From Acidobacteriaceae bacterium (GTDB taxonomy: Bacteria; Acidobacteriota; Terriglobia; Terriglobales; Acidobacteriaceae), in the NCBI GenBank assembly GCA_903642225.1, contig CAHJWI010000032.1, forward strand, positions 1 to 54,374: DNA of 54,374 nucleotides, given 5' to 3'. Shown here piece after piece: positions 17,419-26,075 of the stretch. The notes beneath the pieces are model-generated. The model was given only the letters and a program-made list of their open reading frames with translations. It was not told the origin of the DNA and did not search any database. The translations under genes were made by a program, and so were the position numbers. The number at the start of each line of letters is the position of its first letter. The stretch's first letter is position 1.

Positions 17419-18621
17419 ATGCTGCCGACCGATCTTACTGCGGAGCAATTCAGAAGTTATCCTCCCCTGGCACAGAGGCTGGCCGTGTCGCACCTGGCTG
17501 CGTTGCGTCAGCTACCGCTTAGCTTCCTGCCGAGCCTGCTAAGGGAGCTCATCGAGTACGACGACAAGTTCCCGGCTGAACGTGCCGCCTTGGATTCCGA
17601 GTTAGCGACCATCACTGCATTCAGCCCGGCGCAAACCGCGAACTGCTTTCGCGCGTTTGCACAGATTCGCCTCTCTTCCACGCAGGAGCGATTGGACTGG
17701 GTCGGCCAGCCGGCAGAGTTTACCGAAGAGCTGTCGGCCTTTCTCTGGAGCAGCCACCAAATGGATGCCTTCCAGAAGGCGGCGACGGATTATGGCAACC
17801 GTATGCACACGGTTACAGAAACAGAAGCCCTCCCTCTGCCGCGACTTGGCATCGTTGTGATTGGCCAGGGCGTTGCTTCCTACAATGGACCCCTATTTCG
17901 CAAGCTGCGGGAGCACGGTACGTATTTCGGCAGCGTCGATCCGAGCGACGGACTACAGCAACTGCTTGCCGTTGCTGCAAAGCGTGCGCAGGCACACCCG
18001 CTTCCATACGGCCACTGGTACATTGAAGGCGGAGAACCGGCAGCGTACCATCCCTCGTTGACCTGCGTGTCATACGCGAAGTTAGAACCAGCGCGCAGCG
18101 CTTTGCTGAAGAGAATAGAAACAGAAGCCGCGAAACCCGGTATGGGGCCGGAGGCATTACGCAACCATATTGCGCGGCTCACACCCGCAGAGCTCGGGTT
18201 GACCGGCGACCTGGTGCTGAACCGGTTCCAGGTCAAGGTGCTAACCGAAGGCTCCGGTACGCAGATTTTCAGCACTACCTTCGCGCAATGGACGGCGCGC
18301 GAGGCGCTACGGCGGGCAGAGCCGCTCACGCTTTTGGTGAGGTACTCCCCCCGACAGCGTCAGCGGCCTATGAATGAGCTGCTTTCCAGCAGTACAGGCA
18401 AACTCGCGGTCGATCCTGTCAGCTCGCTCATTGATGCGGACATGGGCGCCTGGTATCAGTGGATCAACCAGCAGCGGCTGCCAGGCGCGATGTGGTCGTC
18501 ATTTGTGGTGTGGCTTGAGGGGCAGAATAGGGCCGTCGCCATCGGCCCTTCCCTGCCCCGGGGTACGGAGTCGAAGTCAGCGATCAATTTGAAGACGCTG
18601 CTGTCGCTTGCCCTGGCTTAA
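17419..18621 (+). CDS. Conserved-looking protein of unknown function, last gene of the TPR/phosphatase operon
   Basis: The product is 400 residues and I recognise no family. It has no signal peptide, no clear transmembrane segment and no cysteine-rich motif. The N-terminal ~130 residues are helix-rich. The segment from about 145 has alternating strands and glycines (LGIVVIGQGVASYNGPLF) and HWYIEGGEP, and the C-terminal third has LLVRYSPRQRQRPM and WSSFVVWLEGQ. The ATG follows the preceding stop by two bases, implying translational coupling with the exported phosphatase-like protein. Lacking a signal, it may act in the cytoplasm, for example as a chaperone for the Tat substrate; this is inference only. 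Confidence 0.75.
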   Translation: MLPTDLTAEQFRSYPPLAQRLAVSHLAALRQLPLSFLPSLLRELIEYDDKFPAERAALDSELATITAFSPAQTANCFRAFAQIRLSSTQERLDWVGQPAEFTEELSAFLWSSHQMDAFQKAATDYGNRMHTVTETEALPLPRLGIVVIGQGVASYNGPLFRKLREHGTYFGSVDPSDGLQQLLAVAAKRAQAHPLPYGHWYIEGGEPAAYHPSLTCVSYAKLEPARSALLKRIETEAAKPGMGPEALRNHIARLTPAELGLTGDLVLNRFQVKVLTEGSGTQIFSTTFAQWTAREALRRAEPLTLLVRYSPRQRQRPMNELLSSSTGKLAVDPVSSLIDADMGAWYQWINQQRLPGAMWSSFVVWLEGQNRAVAIGPSLPRGTESKSAINLKTLLSLALA

Positions 18622-18634
18622 GGCAAGCGACAGC
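18600..18634 (+). terminator. Perfect 13-bp hairpin spanning the stop codon of the gene at 17419
   Basis: Arms 18600-18612 and 18622-18634 are perfectly complementary (13 bp), with a 9-base loop that includes the TAA stop. No T-run follows, so it is not a standard intrinsic terminator. It may protect the mRNA 3' end or pause RNA polymerase. Confidence 0.45.
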
Positions 18635-19549
18635 GCGTGCGTTCAGGCAAGTTCCGGGGCTGACATTCAGACCATGCGAGCATTGGCGGTATGTTCAGTT
18701 CACGGATGGGCAGCGTTTATTTCGCGACCAAGTTCGCCATTAGAGCTCTGACGGAATCCTTGGCGGACGAGGTCGCCAGCTGGCATGAAGGTCACCATCA
18801 TTGAACCCGGCGCCTTCACCTCAGGGGTTCAATCCCCTCTGAAGTCCACCGCGGCCATGCCGGAATACGCGGAGCTGAAGCATTCGACGAAGTCCTCGTT
18901 CACGCTGGAAGTGCAAAGAGTGTGTTGGGGAGTACGTCACCTAACGTTGAGTCCGTGGAATCGTCTCGTCGGCGGAACCGCTCGTCATCTTCAGGGCGAT
19001 GCCCGGTGCAAACCGGCTGCGCACCTTAAGAATGTTGCTGACACCGGGCCTAACCTCGAGGCGGTCGCGTGTAAGATTTGATTCCAGTAATGACTCGTAC
19101 GAAGGGCTACCGCTCGCGAAGCTTGTCGAGTTTTGCAACCTGCCAGATACTCGTCGGCCATCATCCACGACACTGACGAAGTCCTCTACGAAGCAAGGCC
19201 GATCCAGAACACATGTGGCTCGTAACTACCCCGCTATTATTCCAACCACATTGCGCAGAGCACCCGTTTCGTTCGTCGAGCAAGACAGCGTCCGGCTTTA
19301 CCCTTACGGTGCCGCAGATCGCAGGTAGGTTTTTCCGTACCGTTGTTTCAGAACATTACGATCATCTCAAGTCTTGGAAAGACCTGAACTGCTCCCTGAA
19401 CAAAGGAATCAGGCGACCGGACCACGAGCGTCACGGTCGGCGCAAACTGGTGTGGTTCACCACAACAATTGAGACGGCAAAGATTTGGGATCGCGGCACG
19501 AAGCCACGACAGTGCGATAGATCAAGATAAAACAGCGCTAGGAGAAGTG
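18622..19549. other. Gene-poor tract with a short-chain dehydrogenase fragment
   Basis: Apart from the SDR remnant at about 18680-18925, I see no supported gene. Short open frames in 18930-19540 on both strands have no start signal and no resemblance I recognise. A promoter for the hydrolase gene at 19550 must lie in its last part, but I could not pick one out. Confidence 0.5.
18680..18925 (+). pseudogene. Short-chain dehydrogenase/reductase fragment, frameshifted
   Basis: One frame reads GSVYFATKFAIRALTESLADEVAS, the active-site YxxxK helix of classical SDR enzymes (Tyr and Lys visible). After a shift near 18780 the adjoining frame reads MKVTIIEPGAF and KSTAAMPEYAEL, the next strand and substrate-loop region of the same family. 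The N-terminal NAD-binding Rossmann part is missing because the preceding intact gene occupies that DNA. It is a dead relic. Confidence 0.75.
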
Positions 19550-20656
19550 ATGAAGGCGGATCGAAAGTGCAAATGGTTCAGGGTTGGCTTGGTTCTTGGG
19601 TGCACGGTCCTGGCGCGGGCACAAAACCTGCCGCGAAGCACGCCAGAGGCTGAGGGCATTTCGTCGAGTGCAATTCTTCAATTTGTTCAGGCTGCGGACA
19701 AGAACGTCGACACCTTCGACAGTTTCATGGTCCTGCGGCATGGCAAGGTAATCGCAGAAGGCTGGTGGAAGCCGAACTCCGCCGATGCTCCTCACGTTCT
19801 CAATTCAGTCAGCAAGAGCTTTACATCCACCGCGATTGGGCTTGCCATCAACGAGCACAAATTGAAGCTTGAGGATCGGGTGTTGAACTTCTTCCAGGCA
19901 GACGCTCCGCCAAATCCTTCGGCCAATTTGCAGGCGATGACGGTGCGTGACCTGCTTACCATGTCCGGCGGACATGAGGTGGAACCGTCGCGCGATGGCG
20001 GTCCCACGGTGAAGCAGTTCCTCGCGCAACCTGTCGTGTTTCGGCCGGGAACCCACTTTCTGTACAACACCATGGGCACGTATGTGCTCTCGTCAATTAT
20101 CACCAAAGTCACAGGACAGACCACGCTGGAGTATCTCAAGCCGCGCATCTTCGGTCCGCTGGGCATAAAATCTCCCCGCTGGGATGCCAGCCCAGAGGGC
20201 AATTCCCTCGGCGGATACGGCCTTTACCTTCCTACCGAGGACATTGCTAAGCTGGGTCAGCTCTATCTGCAGAAGGGCAAATGGAACGGCAAGCAGTTGG
20301 TTCCGCGCAAGTGGGTCGAGCAGGCCACCTCGAAACGAATCGACAATGAAAAGGAAAGCCACTCGCAGATCGGCCCAGACTGGATCGAAGGGTACGGCTT
20401 CCAGTTCTGGCGGTGCCGGCACAATGCCTATCGCGCAGACGGAGCGGGTGGTCAATTCATCGTCGTGATGCCGGACCAGGACGCAGTGATTGCCATCACC
20501 GCGGACACCGGCAACATGCAGGGAGAGCTGAACGCCATCTGGGATCACCTTCTGCCTGCTTTCCAAGCGTCGCCACTTGCCGCAGATGCAGCGAATCAGG
20601 CGAGGTTGAAGGCGGCGACAGCAAGTCTCGTCGCGCATCCGAAGAAGGATCACTGA
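19550..20656 (+). CDS. Exported serine hydrolase of the beta-lactamase/penicillin-binding-protein-like family (class C fold)
   Basis: The product is 368 residues from the ATG at 19550, which has AGGAGA ten bases upstream; the frame extends further upstream without coding character. The N-terminus (FRVGLVLGCTVLARAQ) is an export signal; it could be a lipoprotein at that Cys, or cut after ARA. SVSKSFTS holds the SxxK nucleophile and base. A YNT segment and RADGAGGQFIVVMPDQ near the end fit the Tyr and [HK]xG motifs of family VIII esterases and class C-like hydrolases. Likely roles are esterase, D-aminopeptidase or peptidoglycan hydrolase; antibiotic resistance cannot be claimed. It sits alone between decayed tracts. 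Confidence 0.85.
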   Translation: MKADRKCKWFRVGLVLGCTVLARAQNLPRSTPEAEGISSSAILQFVQAADKNVDTFDSFMVLRHGKVIAEGWWKPNSADAPHVLNSVSKSFTSTAIGLAINEHKLKLEDRVLNFFQADAPPNPSANLQAMTVRDLLTMSGGHEVEPSRDGGPTVKQFLAQPVVFRPGTHFLYNTMGTYVLSSIITKVTGQTTLEYLKPRIFGPLGIKSPRWDASPEGNSLGGYGLYLPTEDIAKLGQLYLQKGKWNGKQLVPRKWVEQATSKRIDNEKESHSQIGPDWIEGYGFQFWRCRHNAYRADGAGGQFIVVMPDQDAVIAITADTGNMQGELNAIWDHLLPAFQASPLAADAANQARLKAATASLVAHPKKDH

Positions 20657-21456
20657 AACGTAACACCTAAGCGAGTCCCGGTCGCGCTGCGGCTGCTGTG
20701 ACATGAGGGATACCAAAGCTGTGGCAAGACCGTCTGCGGTGGCCTGCAGCACAACCTCGTCAGGTCTATCAAGCGCCTGTACATAGGCCATGCAGAGAGT
20801 AGGCCGGTGCCGAGCTACCAAGGCCAGGCGCGCTTGTTGGACGCGGTTGGCTGTCCCTTTTTTGGGCACAGTTCAATACGCCTGCAGGCAGCCTTCGTGC
20901 GCTCGCGCCGTACGACTACGGTGATTCTTCCGCGCCCTGTTCAAGCTTTCGTTGGGAAAGCAGGGTGCCACAAAGCAGAACAACGACACTCACGGACACA
21001 AATCCGGTAACTCGCACAGTGCTGCTCGGCGAGAAGGCCAAAGCATCGGACCTGGGAACCTGCGCCATGAACGGGATACGCCTGTCCTGCAGCAGAAGTT
21101 TTGCCTGCTCGCGGTTTCGTAATAGCTTGACGAGAGTGGCTTCTATCTGAATCAGCAGGTATCGCTGGGCGCTGGAGTAAGGTCATCGCAGGTCGAGAGT
21201 ATCGCTTCAGCGTTAGGTGAGTAGATATACAGCAAGCGTTGGGACTGCTGTTCTGCAACAAATTAGCCGAACTGAGTGCCACCACAGGCTTCAGATCGCC
21301 CTGGCTCAGGTCAACCAAGTAGCTTCTGGTTAGAGCGGACGGCCTGACCTACCAACATAAACGGGCCGCGCGCGCCAAGGCTGCAGCACGCGACACGAGC
21401 AACATTCAGCGTTTCGTCATCAGGTGAGCGGACCTACCCATTCCTGCACTCGGAAG
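20657..21456. other. Gene-free tract after the serine hydrolase gene
   Basis: No supported gene. A minus-strand stretch at about 20690-20869 has coding-like composition (RPDEVVLQATADGLATALVSLM), but the frame runs into the antisense of the hydrolase gene and has no convincing start or stop. I take it as a relic of an unidentified gene. I saw no IS ends, tRNA or repeats in the remainder. Confidence 0.4.
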
Positions 21457-24396
21457 CTATCTGACATGGCCTGCCATCACCTCCGAAAAGTGCACTGCAC
21501 GACGGTGTGTGTTCTGACCGATCTGCTCACGGCAACTGAAGCCGTTCGCCACAAGCAGCGAGCTGTCGCTGGATGCCCTCACGGCTGGAAGAAGAACACG
21601 CTCAGCCAGGGCTTGTGAGACCTCATACTTGTCTGCTTCGAAACCGAATGGTCCGGCCATGCCGCAGCAGCCAGAATCCAGAAGATCAACACTAGCACCA
21701 GTTGCCCGAAGCAGATTCATCTCATCCTTCATCGTCATTGCCGCCTTTTGATGACAGTGGCCTTGCACAACAATGCTGCGCCCAGGCAATGGCGGAGGCT
21801 GCCAACCATTTGTGCTGTTTGCCAGTGCCTCACTTAACATGATCGTCTGCTTGCTCAGACGTATTGCTCGTTCATCGTGTGGGAAGAAGTTGATTAGTTC
21901 GTCGCGGAAAACGCTGGCACAGCTGGGTTCCAGCATCACGACAGGTAAACCGCGATCGATCTCAGACGCAAACTCATTCAGGATGCGGCGCAGATAGCCT
22001 CGAGCTTCGTCAAGAAAACCAAAATCATACAAGGGACGACCGCAACAGATGTGCTTCTGCGGTATCGACACCGTATTGCCAGTGGCCTGGAGCACAGCCA
22101 CGGCCGCGGTGAGTGCCTGAGGATGGAAGTAGTTGTTCCATGTGTCAGCCCATAGCAGGACCTGCTTTGTTCGGGGCCCTCCGGTCGATGCACGAAAGCT
22201 GCTTCGAAAAGTGCGTCGAGCAAAACGCGGCAGGGTGCGGCGTGGAGCAATGCTCAGAACGCGCTTAGTCAGGGCCTCCACGCCAGGCAGAGAGAGCGGC
22301 AGGTTGGCAGAGACTGGCAGTAAGGAAGCTACATGCGCCCATTTATCCATGAATCCGAATGCGTAGTGATGAAGCGGGTGGCGCTTGTGTTCGTAATGGT
22401 GAGCGAGGAACTCTGCCTTCCACGTGGCCATGTCAACGTTGACAGGACACTCGGTTTTACACGCTTTGCAGGAGAGACATAGATCGAGAGCATCCTTGAC
22501 TTCCTTACTCTGGAATCCGTCTGTGATGACATTGCCTTGCATCATTTCCCACAACAGGTGTGCTCGTCCGCGCGTGGAATGCTTCTCCTCGCGGGTAGCC
22601 ATATAGCTTGGGCACATGGTGCCATGGTCCTGCTTGCGGCAAGCGCCTACACCGACGCAACGAGTAGTTGCATCACTAAAGGAAGACTGATCATCGGGGT
22701 ACTTAAACCAGGTGTTTACTTCAAGCGGAGTATAGCCAGGACCGATGCGCAAGTTCTCAACCGGGTCATACACCGCAATCGGGTCGACCAGCTTTCCAGG
22801 GTTCATCCGATTGAGAGGATCCCACAAGGCCTTAAATTGAGCGAAGGCCTGCATCAGTTCCGGGCCAAACATTTTGGGTAGAAGGGCTGCGCGCGCCTGC
22901 CCGTCACCGTGCTCACCTGAGAACGAACCGCCGTACTTGAGTACGATGTCAGCCGCTTCCTCAATAAAGCTGCGGAAGCTAGTCACACCCTCTGCCGTCC
23001 TTAAGTGAAAGGTGATGCGAAGGTGAACACAACCTTGGCCAAAGTGCCCATACATCGGGCTGGTGTAACCATAGCTGTGGATGAGAGCGAACAGCTCGCG
23101 CAAGTATTTGCCGAGGTGCTCAGGCGGTACAGCCGAGTCTTCCCAACCCTCCCAGCCGTCCTTCTCTCCGGCAACGAACACGGTTGCTCCAAGTGCAGAC
23201 TCACGCACCTTCCAGACGCGTGCGGCTTGCTCGACGTCGTACACGGCAACCGTCGGTAGAACGTCGAAGTCCGGGATAGCTGCGATTAGTCGATCGACGA
23301 TTCCGTCGACGTCTTCCTTACTGTCGGCCCCAAATTCGCAGAGCAGGAATCCACTTCCAACAGGCAGCAAGGCAACGTCGTCTACAACGAGGTTCTTGCG
23401 GCGCATGAAGTCGACAAGGAGTCCATCAAATCCCTCAAGGCCGATGGGGTTGAATTGCAGGATCGCGGGAACGTGGTCTGCTGCGATAAAGGCATCCGTG
23501 AAACCGAGAGCAACGAGCCGCCGAAACTGCGGGCTAGACTTCAACTCGCATACCGCTTCAAGAATCGTCACACAAGTGCCCTCACTGCCGACGAGGGCAC
23601 GCGCCACGTTAAAGCCGTTCTCAGGCAGCAACTGGTCCAGGTTATATCCTGAGACGCGACGCGGAATATCAGGAAAGCGAGTCCTGACCAGTTCCGAATA
23701 GCGATCGCGAAGTGCTCGCAAGCCGGCGTAAATCTCGCCCTTGCGTCCACCCTCTGCAATGATGTCGGACAGCTGCTCTTCGGTCGTGCGACCAACACGC
23801 ATGCGGGTGCCATCGTATAGAAGTATTTCGAGTTCTTCAATGTTGTCGACAGTCTTGCCGCCCATAAGAGCGTGCACGCCGCAGGAGTTATTGCCGATCA
23901 TGCCACCGAGCGTGCAGCGGCTGTGCGTTGCGGGATCAGGCGCAAAGGTCAGGTCATGCTTCTCAGCCTCGGTGCGCAGCGTATCCAGGACCAACCCGGG
24001 TTGGACGCGAGCGAGTTGAGAGACGGGATCGAGGGACAGTATGTGGCGAAGATGCTTGGAAAAGTCGATCACTACGGCAACGTTGCAGCACTGGCCAGCC
24101 AGGCTCGTGCCGCCTCCCCGCGACAGCACCGGCGCGCCAAATCCATTGCAGGCGGCGATGGTGGCAACGACGTCGTCGATGGATTGCGGAACCACGAGCC
24201 CAATGGGTACCTGACGGTAGTTTGAAGCATCCGTTGAATAGAGCGCACGAGATGCATCGTCGAACCGCACCTCTCCCTTGACCACGCAACGCAGCCTCGC
24301 TTCAAGCGCGGCGGCTACGGAAAATGTCTCGTGTGGGTGCCTTTCAGCGTGTGAGGGATCCTGCTGAAGAATCTTAAACGGCGTAGCTGAAGCCAT
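21457..24396 (-). CDS. FAD-binding and Fe-S-binding dehydrogenase, YdiJ type (D-2-hydroxyacid oxidation)
   Basis: The product is 979 residues from the ATG at 24396; the open frame extends upstream but that part is not protein-like. The N-terminal half is a PCMH-type FAD domain (VPQSIDDVVATIAACNGFG, SRGGGTSLAGQCCN) with a glycolate-oxidase C-lobe. The second half has two 4Fe-4S motifs (CVGVGACRK...MCPS and CLSCKACKTECPVN) and cysteine-rich CCG-type blocks (CCGRPLYDFG, DSGCCGMAGPFG). Size and domain order equal E. coli YdiJ, a D-2-hydroxyglutarate dehydrogenase; electrons would pass through the Fe-S clusters to the respiratory chain. Substrate could equally be another D-2-hydroxyacid. It heads the accessory catabolic cluster and has no operon partner immediately upstream. 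Confidence 0.9.
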   Translation of the reverse strand: MASATPFKILQQDPSHAERHPHETFSVAAALEARLRCVVKGEVRFDDASRALYSTDASNYRQVPIGLVVPQSIDDVVATIAACNGFGAPVLSRGGGTSLAGQCCNVAVVIDFSKHLRHILSLDPVSQLARVQPGLVLDTLRTEAEKHDLTFAPDPATHSRCTLGGMIGNNSCGVHALMGGKTVDNIEELEILLYDGTRMRVGRTTEEQLSDIIAEGGRKGEIYAGLRALRDRYSELVRTRFPDIPRRVSGYNLDQLLPENGFNVARALVGSEGTCVTILEAVCELKSSPQFRRLVALGFTDAFIAADHVPAILQFNPIGLEGFDGLLVDFMRRKNLVVDDVALLPVGSGFLLCEFGADSKEDVDGIVDRLIAAIPDFDVLPTVAVYDVEQAARVWKVRESALGATVFVAGEKDGWEGWEDSAVPPEHLGKYLRELFALIHSYGYTSPMYGHFGQGCVHLRITFHLRTAEGVTSFRSFIEEAADIVLKYGGSFSGEHGDGQARAALLPKMFGPELMQAFAQFKALWDPLNRMNPGKLVDPIAVYDPVENLRIGPGYTPLEVNTWFKYPDDQSSFSDATTRCVGVGACRKQDHGTMCPSYMATREEKHSTRGRAHLLWEMMQGNVITDGFQSKEVKDALDLCLSCKACKTECPVNVDMATWKAEFLAHHYEHKRHPLHHYAFGFMDKWAHVASLLPVSANLPLSLPGVEALTKRVLSIAPRRTLPRFARRTFRSSFRASTGGPRTKQVLLWADTWNNYFHPQALTAAVAVLQATGNTVSIPQKHICCGRPLYDFGFLDEARGYLRRILNEFASEIDRGLPVVMLEPSCASVFRDELINFFPHDERAIRLSKQTIMLSEALANSTNGWQPPPLPGRSIVVQGHCHQKAAMTMKDEMNLLRATGASVDLLDSGCCGMAGPFGFEADKYEVSQALAERVLLPAVRASSDSSLLVANGFSCREQIGQNTHRRAVHFSEVMAGHVR

Positions 24397-24457
24397 GCGA
24401 CTGACACCTAAGCAAATCTGCAAGGACCGGCCTGATCCCTGCTTCGGAGTATAGAGA

Positions 24458-24634
24458 CTACGTCGACATCCAGTCCCAATGGGTAGAAGCATCGGGCTGA
24501 TAGAACTGACCATACAAACGGTCAAGTTGGGTTAGTTTCGTCACGTGCCTTCGCCGTTCTCTTATAGCGCGTAGGCCCTGCTCGCGCAGCAGGCCGCTAC
24601 GATCCATGCGGATGCCCATCACGTTAAGAGCCAT
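24458..24634 (-). CDS. Possible small protein or gene remnant upstream of the YdiJ-type gene
   Basis: A 58-codon frame runs from ATG 24634 to TAG 24458 on the same strand as the dehydrogenase. The peptide is charged and protein-like (MDRSGLLREQGLRAIRERRR, then LTQLDRLYGQFYQPD), and in-frame coding character continues about 16 codons upstream of the ATG. I recognise no family. It may be the C-terminal remnant of a larger gene. It fills most of the 333-base gap 24397-24729, in which I see nothing else. Confidence 0.35.
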   Translation of the reverse strand: MALNVMGIRMDRSGLLREQGLRAIRERRRHVTKLTQLDRLYGQFYQPDASTHWDWMST

Positions 24635-24729
24635 GTAAGCCCGCGCATATACGTCGGCTTTATGCTTGATGAAAGTAGCCGCTCAACAGTGGCCCTTGCT
24701 GCATTTTGGGGTGTGTTGGCGACGGTAGA

Positions 24730-26028
24730 TTACGGATTGACTTCGATTTTTGCGCTCCGGTCAGTCAGCGTCTCCGGCAGACTAAGCCAGATGCACGCGG
24801 CTACAACGAACACAATGCTGCTCACCAGCATCCCGACCTGCAGACCGAAATGTTCCGCGAGCATGCCGGTGATCAGCGGCGAAAAGAAACTAACAAGGCG
24901 CCCCCAGTTAAAAATGGAGCTCGCCGTTGACTTTAGGTGTGGCGGGTAAAGCTCTGCAAGCCACGGTCCCCAGATCACGCTAGCCGATAACGTAAATCCA
25001 TACAGGCCACCAAGCATGCTGAGCAGGCCCTGATTTGTGGGTATTGTCAGATACGCGATGATCGCGACCGCTGTTATGAAGAAGCCGACCGCGCCGGAGC
25101 GACGGCCGAACCGATCACTCACGGTACCCCAGAAAAAGCCACCAAGGATGTTGCCGGTGAACTGTGCAGCTAAGAGGTGAGCCACACCTGCAGCTGTAAG
25201 GTGCCGCACCGTGAGCAGGTAAGTTGTGACCCATCCACTAAAGGCCTGGTATGCAAAAAAATTCAAGCCCGTCATAATTGCAAGCAGAAATGTTTGCCGG
25301 CGCAATGCAGGCGTAAACAGCTCGGCAATGGGCAGCTTGGTGCCTGCACTGCGCACGGCGCGCTCACTTTGCGGCACCGCAAGGTAGGCCAGCCCAGCCA
25401 GCAGCACCGGTGGCAGGCCGCCCGCCCAAAGCAGCGTGTGCCAGCCATGCTTGCCGAGGTGGCCAAATGCGAATCCAAGCGTGATGACCGCCAAGCTGAA
25501 GGTGGCGTTGATTGCGCTGGCCAGCTTGCCCCGCACCGCGGGCCGAAACAAGTCGACATACGTCCCCACCACCACGGGAAAGCTGCCACCCAGGAATAGT
25601 CCAAGCACGAAGCGCTGCAGAAGCAGGCCCGTATACGTGGAGACCAGGGTGCCGGCGAGCAGCATCAACCCGTACCCGGCCATCACCACGACCAGCATGT
25701 TGCGCTTGCCCAGCCGGTCGGCTAACTGGCCGATGGACAGCGCACCGATAAGTGCCCCCGCGCTCTGTGCCGAGTAGGCCGACCCCGCCTGCGTCAGGGT
25801 GAGCCCAAGGCTTGAGCGCAGCAGAGGACGCAGCACGTCCACGGTATTCCAGGCCCAGCTGTAAAAAAACTCCGCCAGCAGCAGAAAGCCGAAAGCGATC
25901 AGCCGACGCCATTGGGGCAAGCGCAGCAAAGAGGTTTCACCACGCACGGGCACCGCAGACACGACGGCTGCATCCTCCGTCTGCACAGCCGCGGATGCGG
26001 CAACACCGGCCGTACGTGAATCGATCAT
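24730..26028 (-). CDS. MFS transporter, sugar/aromatic-acid porter type
   Basis: The product is 432 residues from ATG 26028; a TTG at 26073, two bases after the upstream stop, is an alternative start and would add 15 residues. Twelve hydrophobic segments are visible. Loop motif A appears twice, as GQLADRLGKRN between TM2 and TM3 and GTVSDRFGRRS between TM8 and TM9, which is diagnostic of the major facilitator superfamily. FVLGLFLGGSFPVVVGTYVDLF matches the TM4-TM5 region of the AAHS/MHS and sugar-porter subgroups. It should import an organic acid or related small substrate by proton symport. It follows the SnoaL-like gene almost directly, so the two are probably one operon feeding the catabolic enzymes nearby. 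Confidence 0.88.
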   Translation of the reverse strand: MIDSRTAGVAASAAVQTEDAAVVSAVPVRGETSLLRLPQWRRLIAFGFLLLAEFFYSWAWNTVDVLRPLLRSSLGLTLTQAGSAYSAQSAGALIGALSIGQLADRLGKRNMLVVVMAGYGLMLLAGTLVSTYTGLLLQRFVLGLFLGGSFPVVVGTYVDLFRPAVRGKLASAINATFSLAVITLGFAFGHLGKHGWHTLLWAGGLPPVLLAGLAYLAVPQSERAVRSAGTKLPIAELFTPALRRQTFLLAIMTGLNFFAYQAFSGWVTTYLLTVRHLTAAGVAHLLAAQFTGNILGGFFWGTVSDRFGRRSGAVGFFITAVAIIAYLTIPTNQGLLSMLGGLYGFTLSASVIWGPWLAELYPPHLKSTASSIFNWGRLVSFFSPLITGMLAEHFGLQVGMLVSSIVFVVAACIWLSLPETLTDRSAKIEVNP

Positions 26029-26075
26029 GCGATCCGCACCCCATTCACTTGAACCACAGCGGCTGTAAACCAACC

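Noticed and set aside
19550..20656. Annotating the serine hydrolase as an antibiotic-resistance beta-lactamase.
   Set aside because: It has the SxxK-type fold only; esterases and peptidases share it and the context gives no sign of resistance.
20093..20869. 258-codon minus-strand frame overlapping the serine hydrolase gene.
   Set aside because: Most of it is antisense of the hydrolase; only a small part beyond it looks coding and has no start signal.
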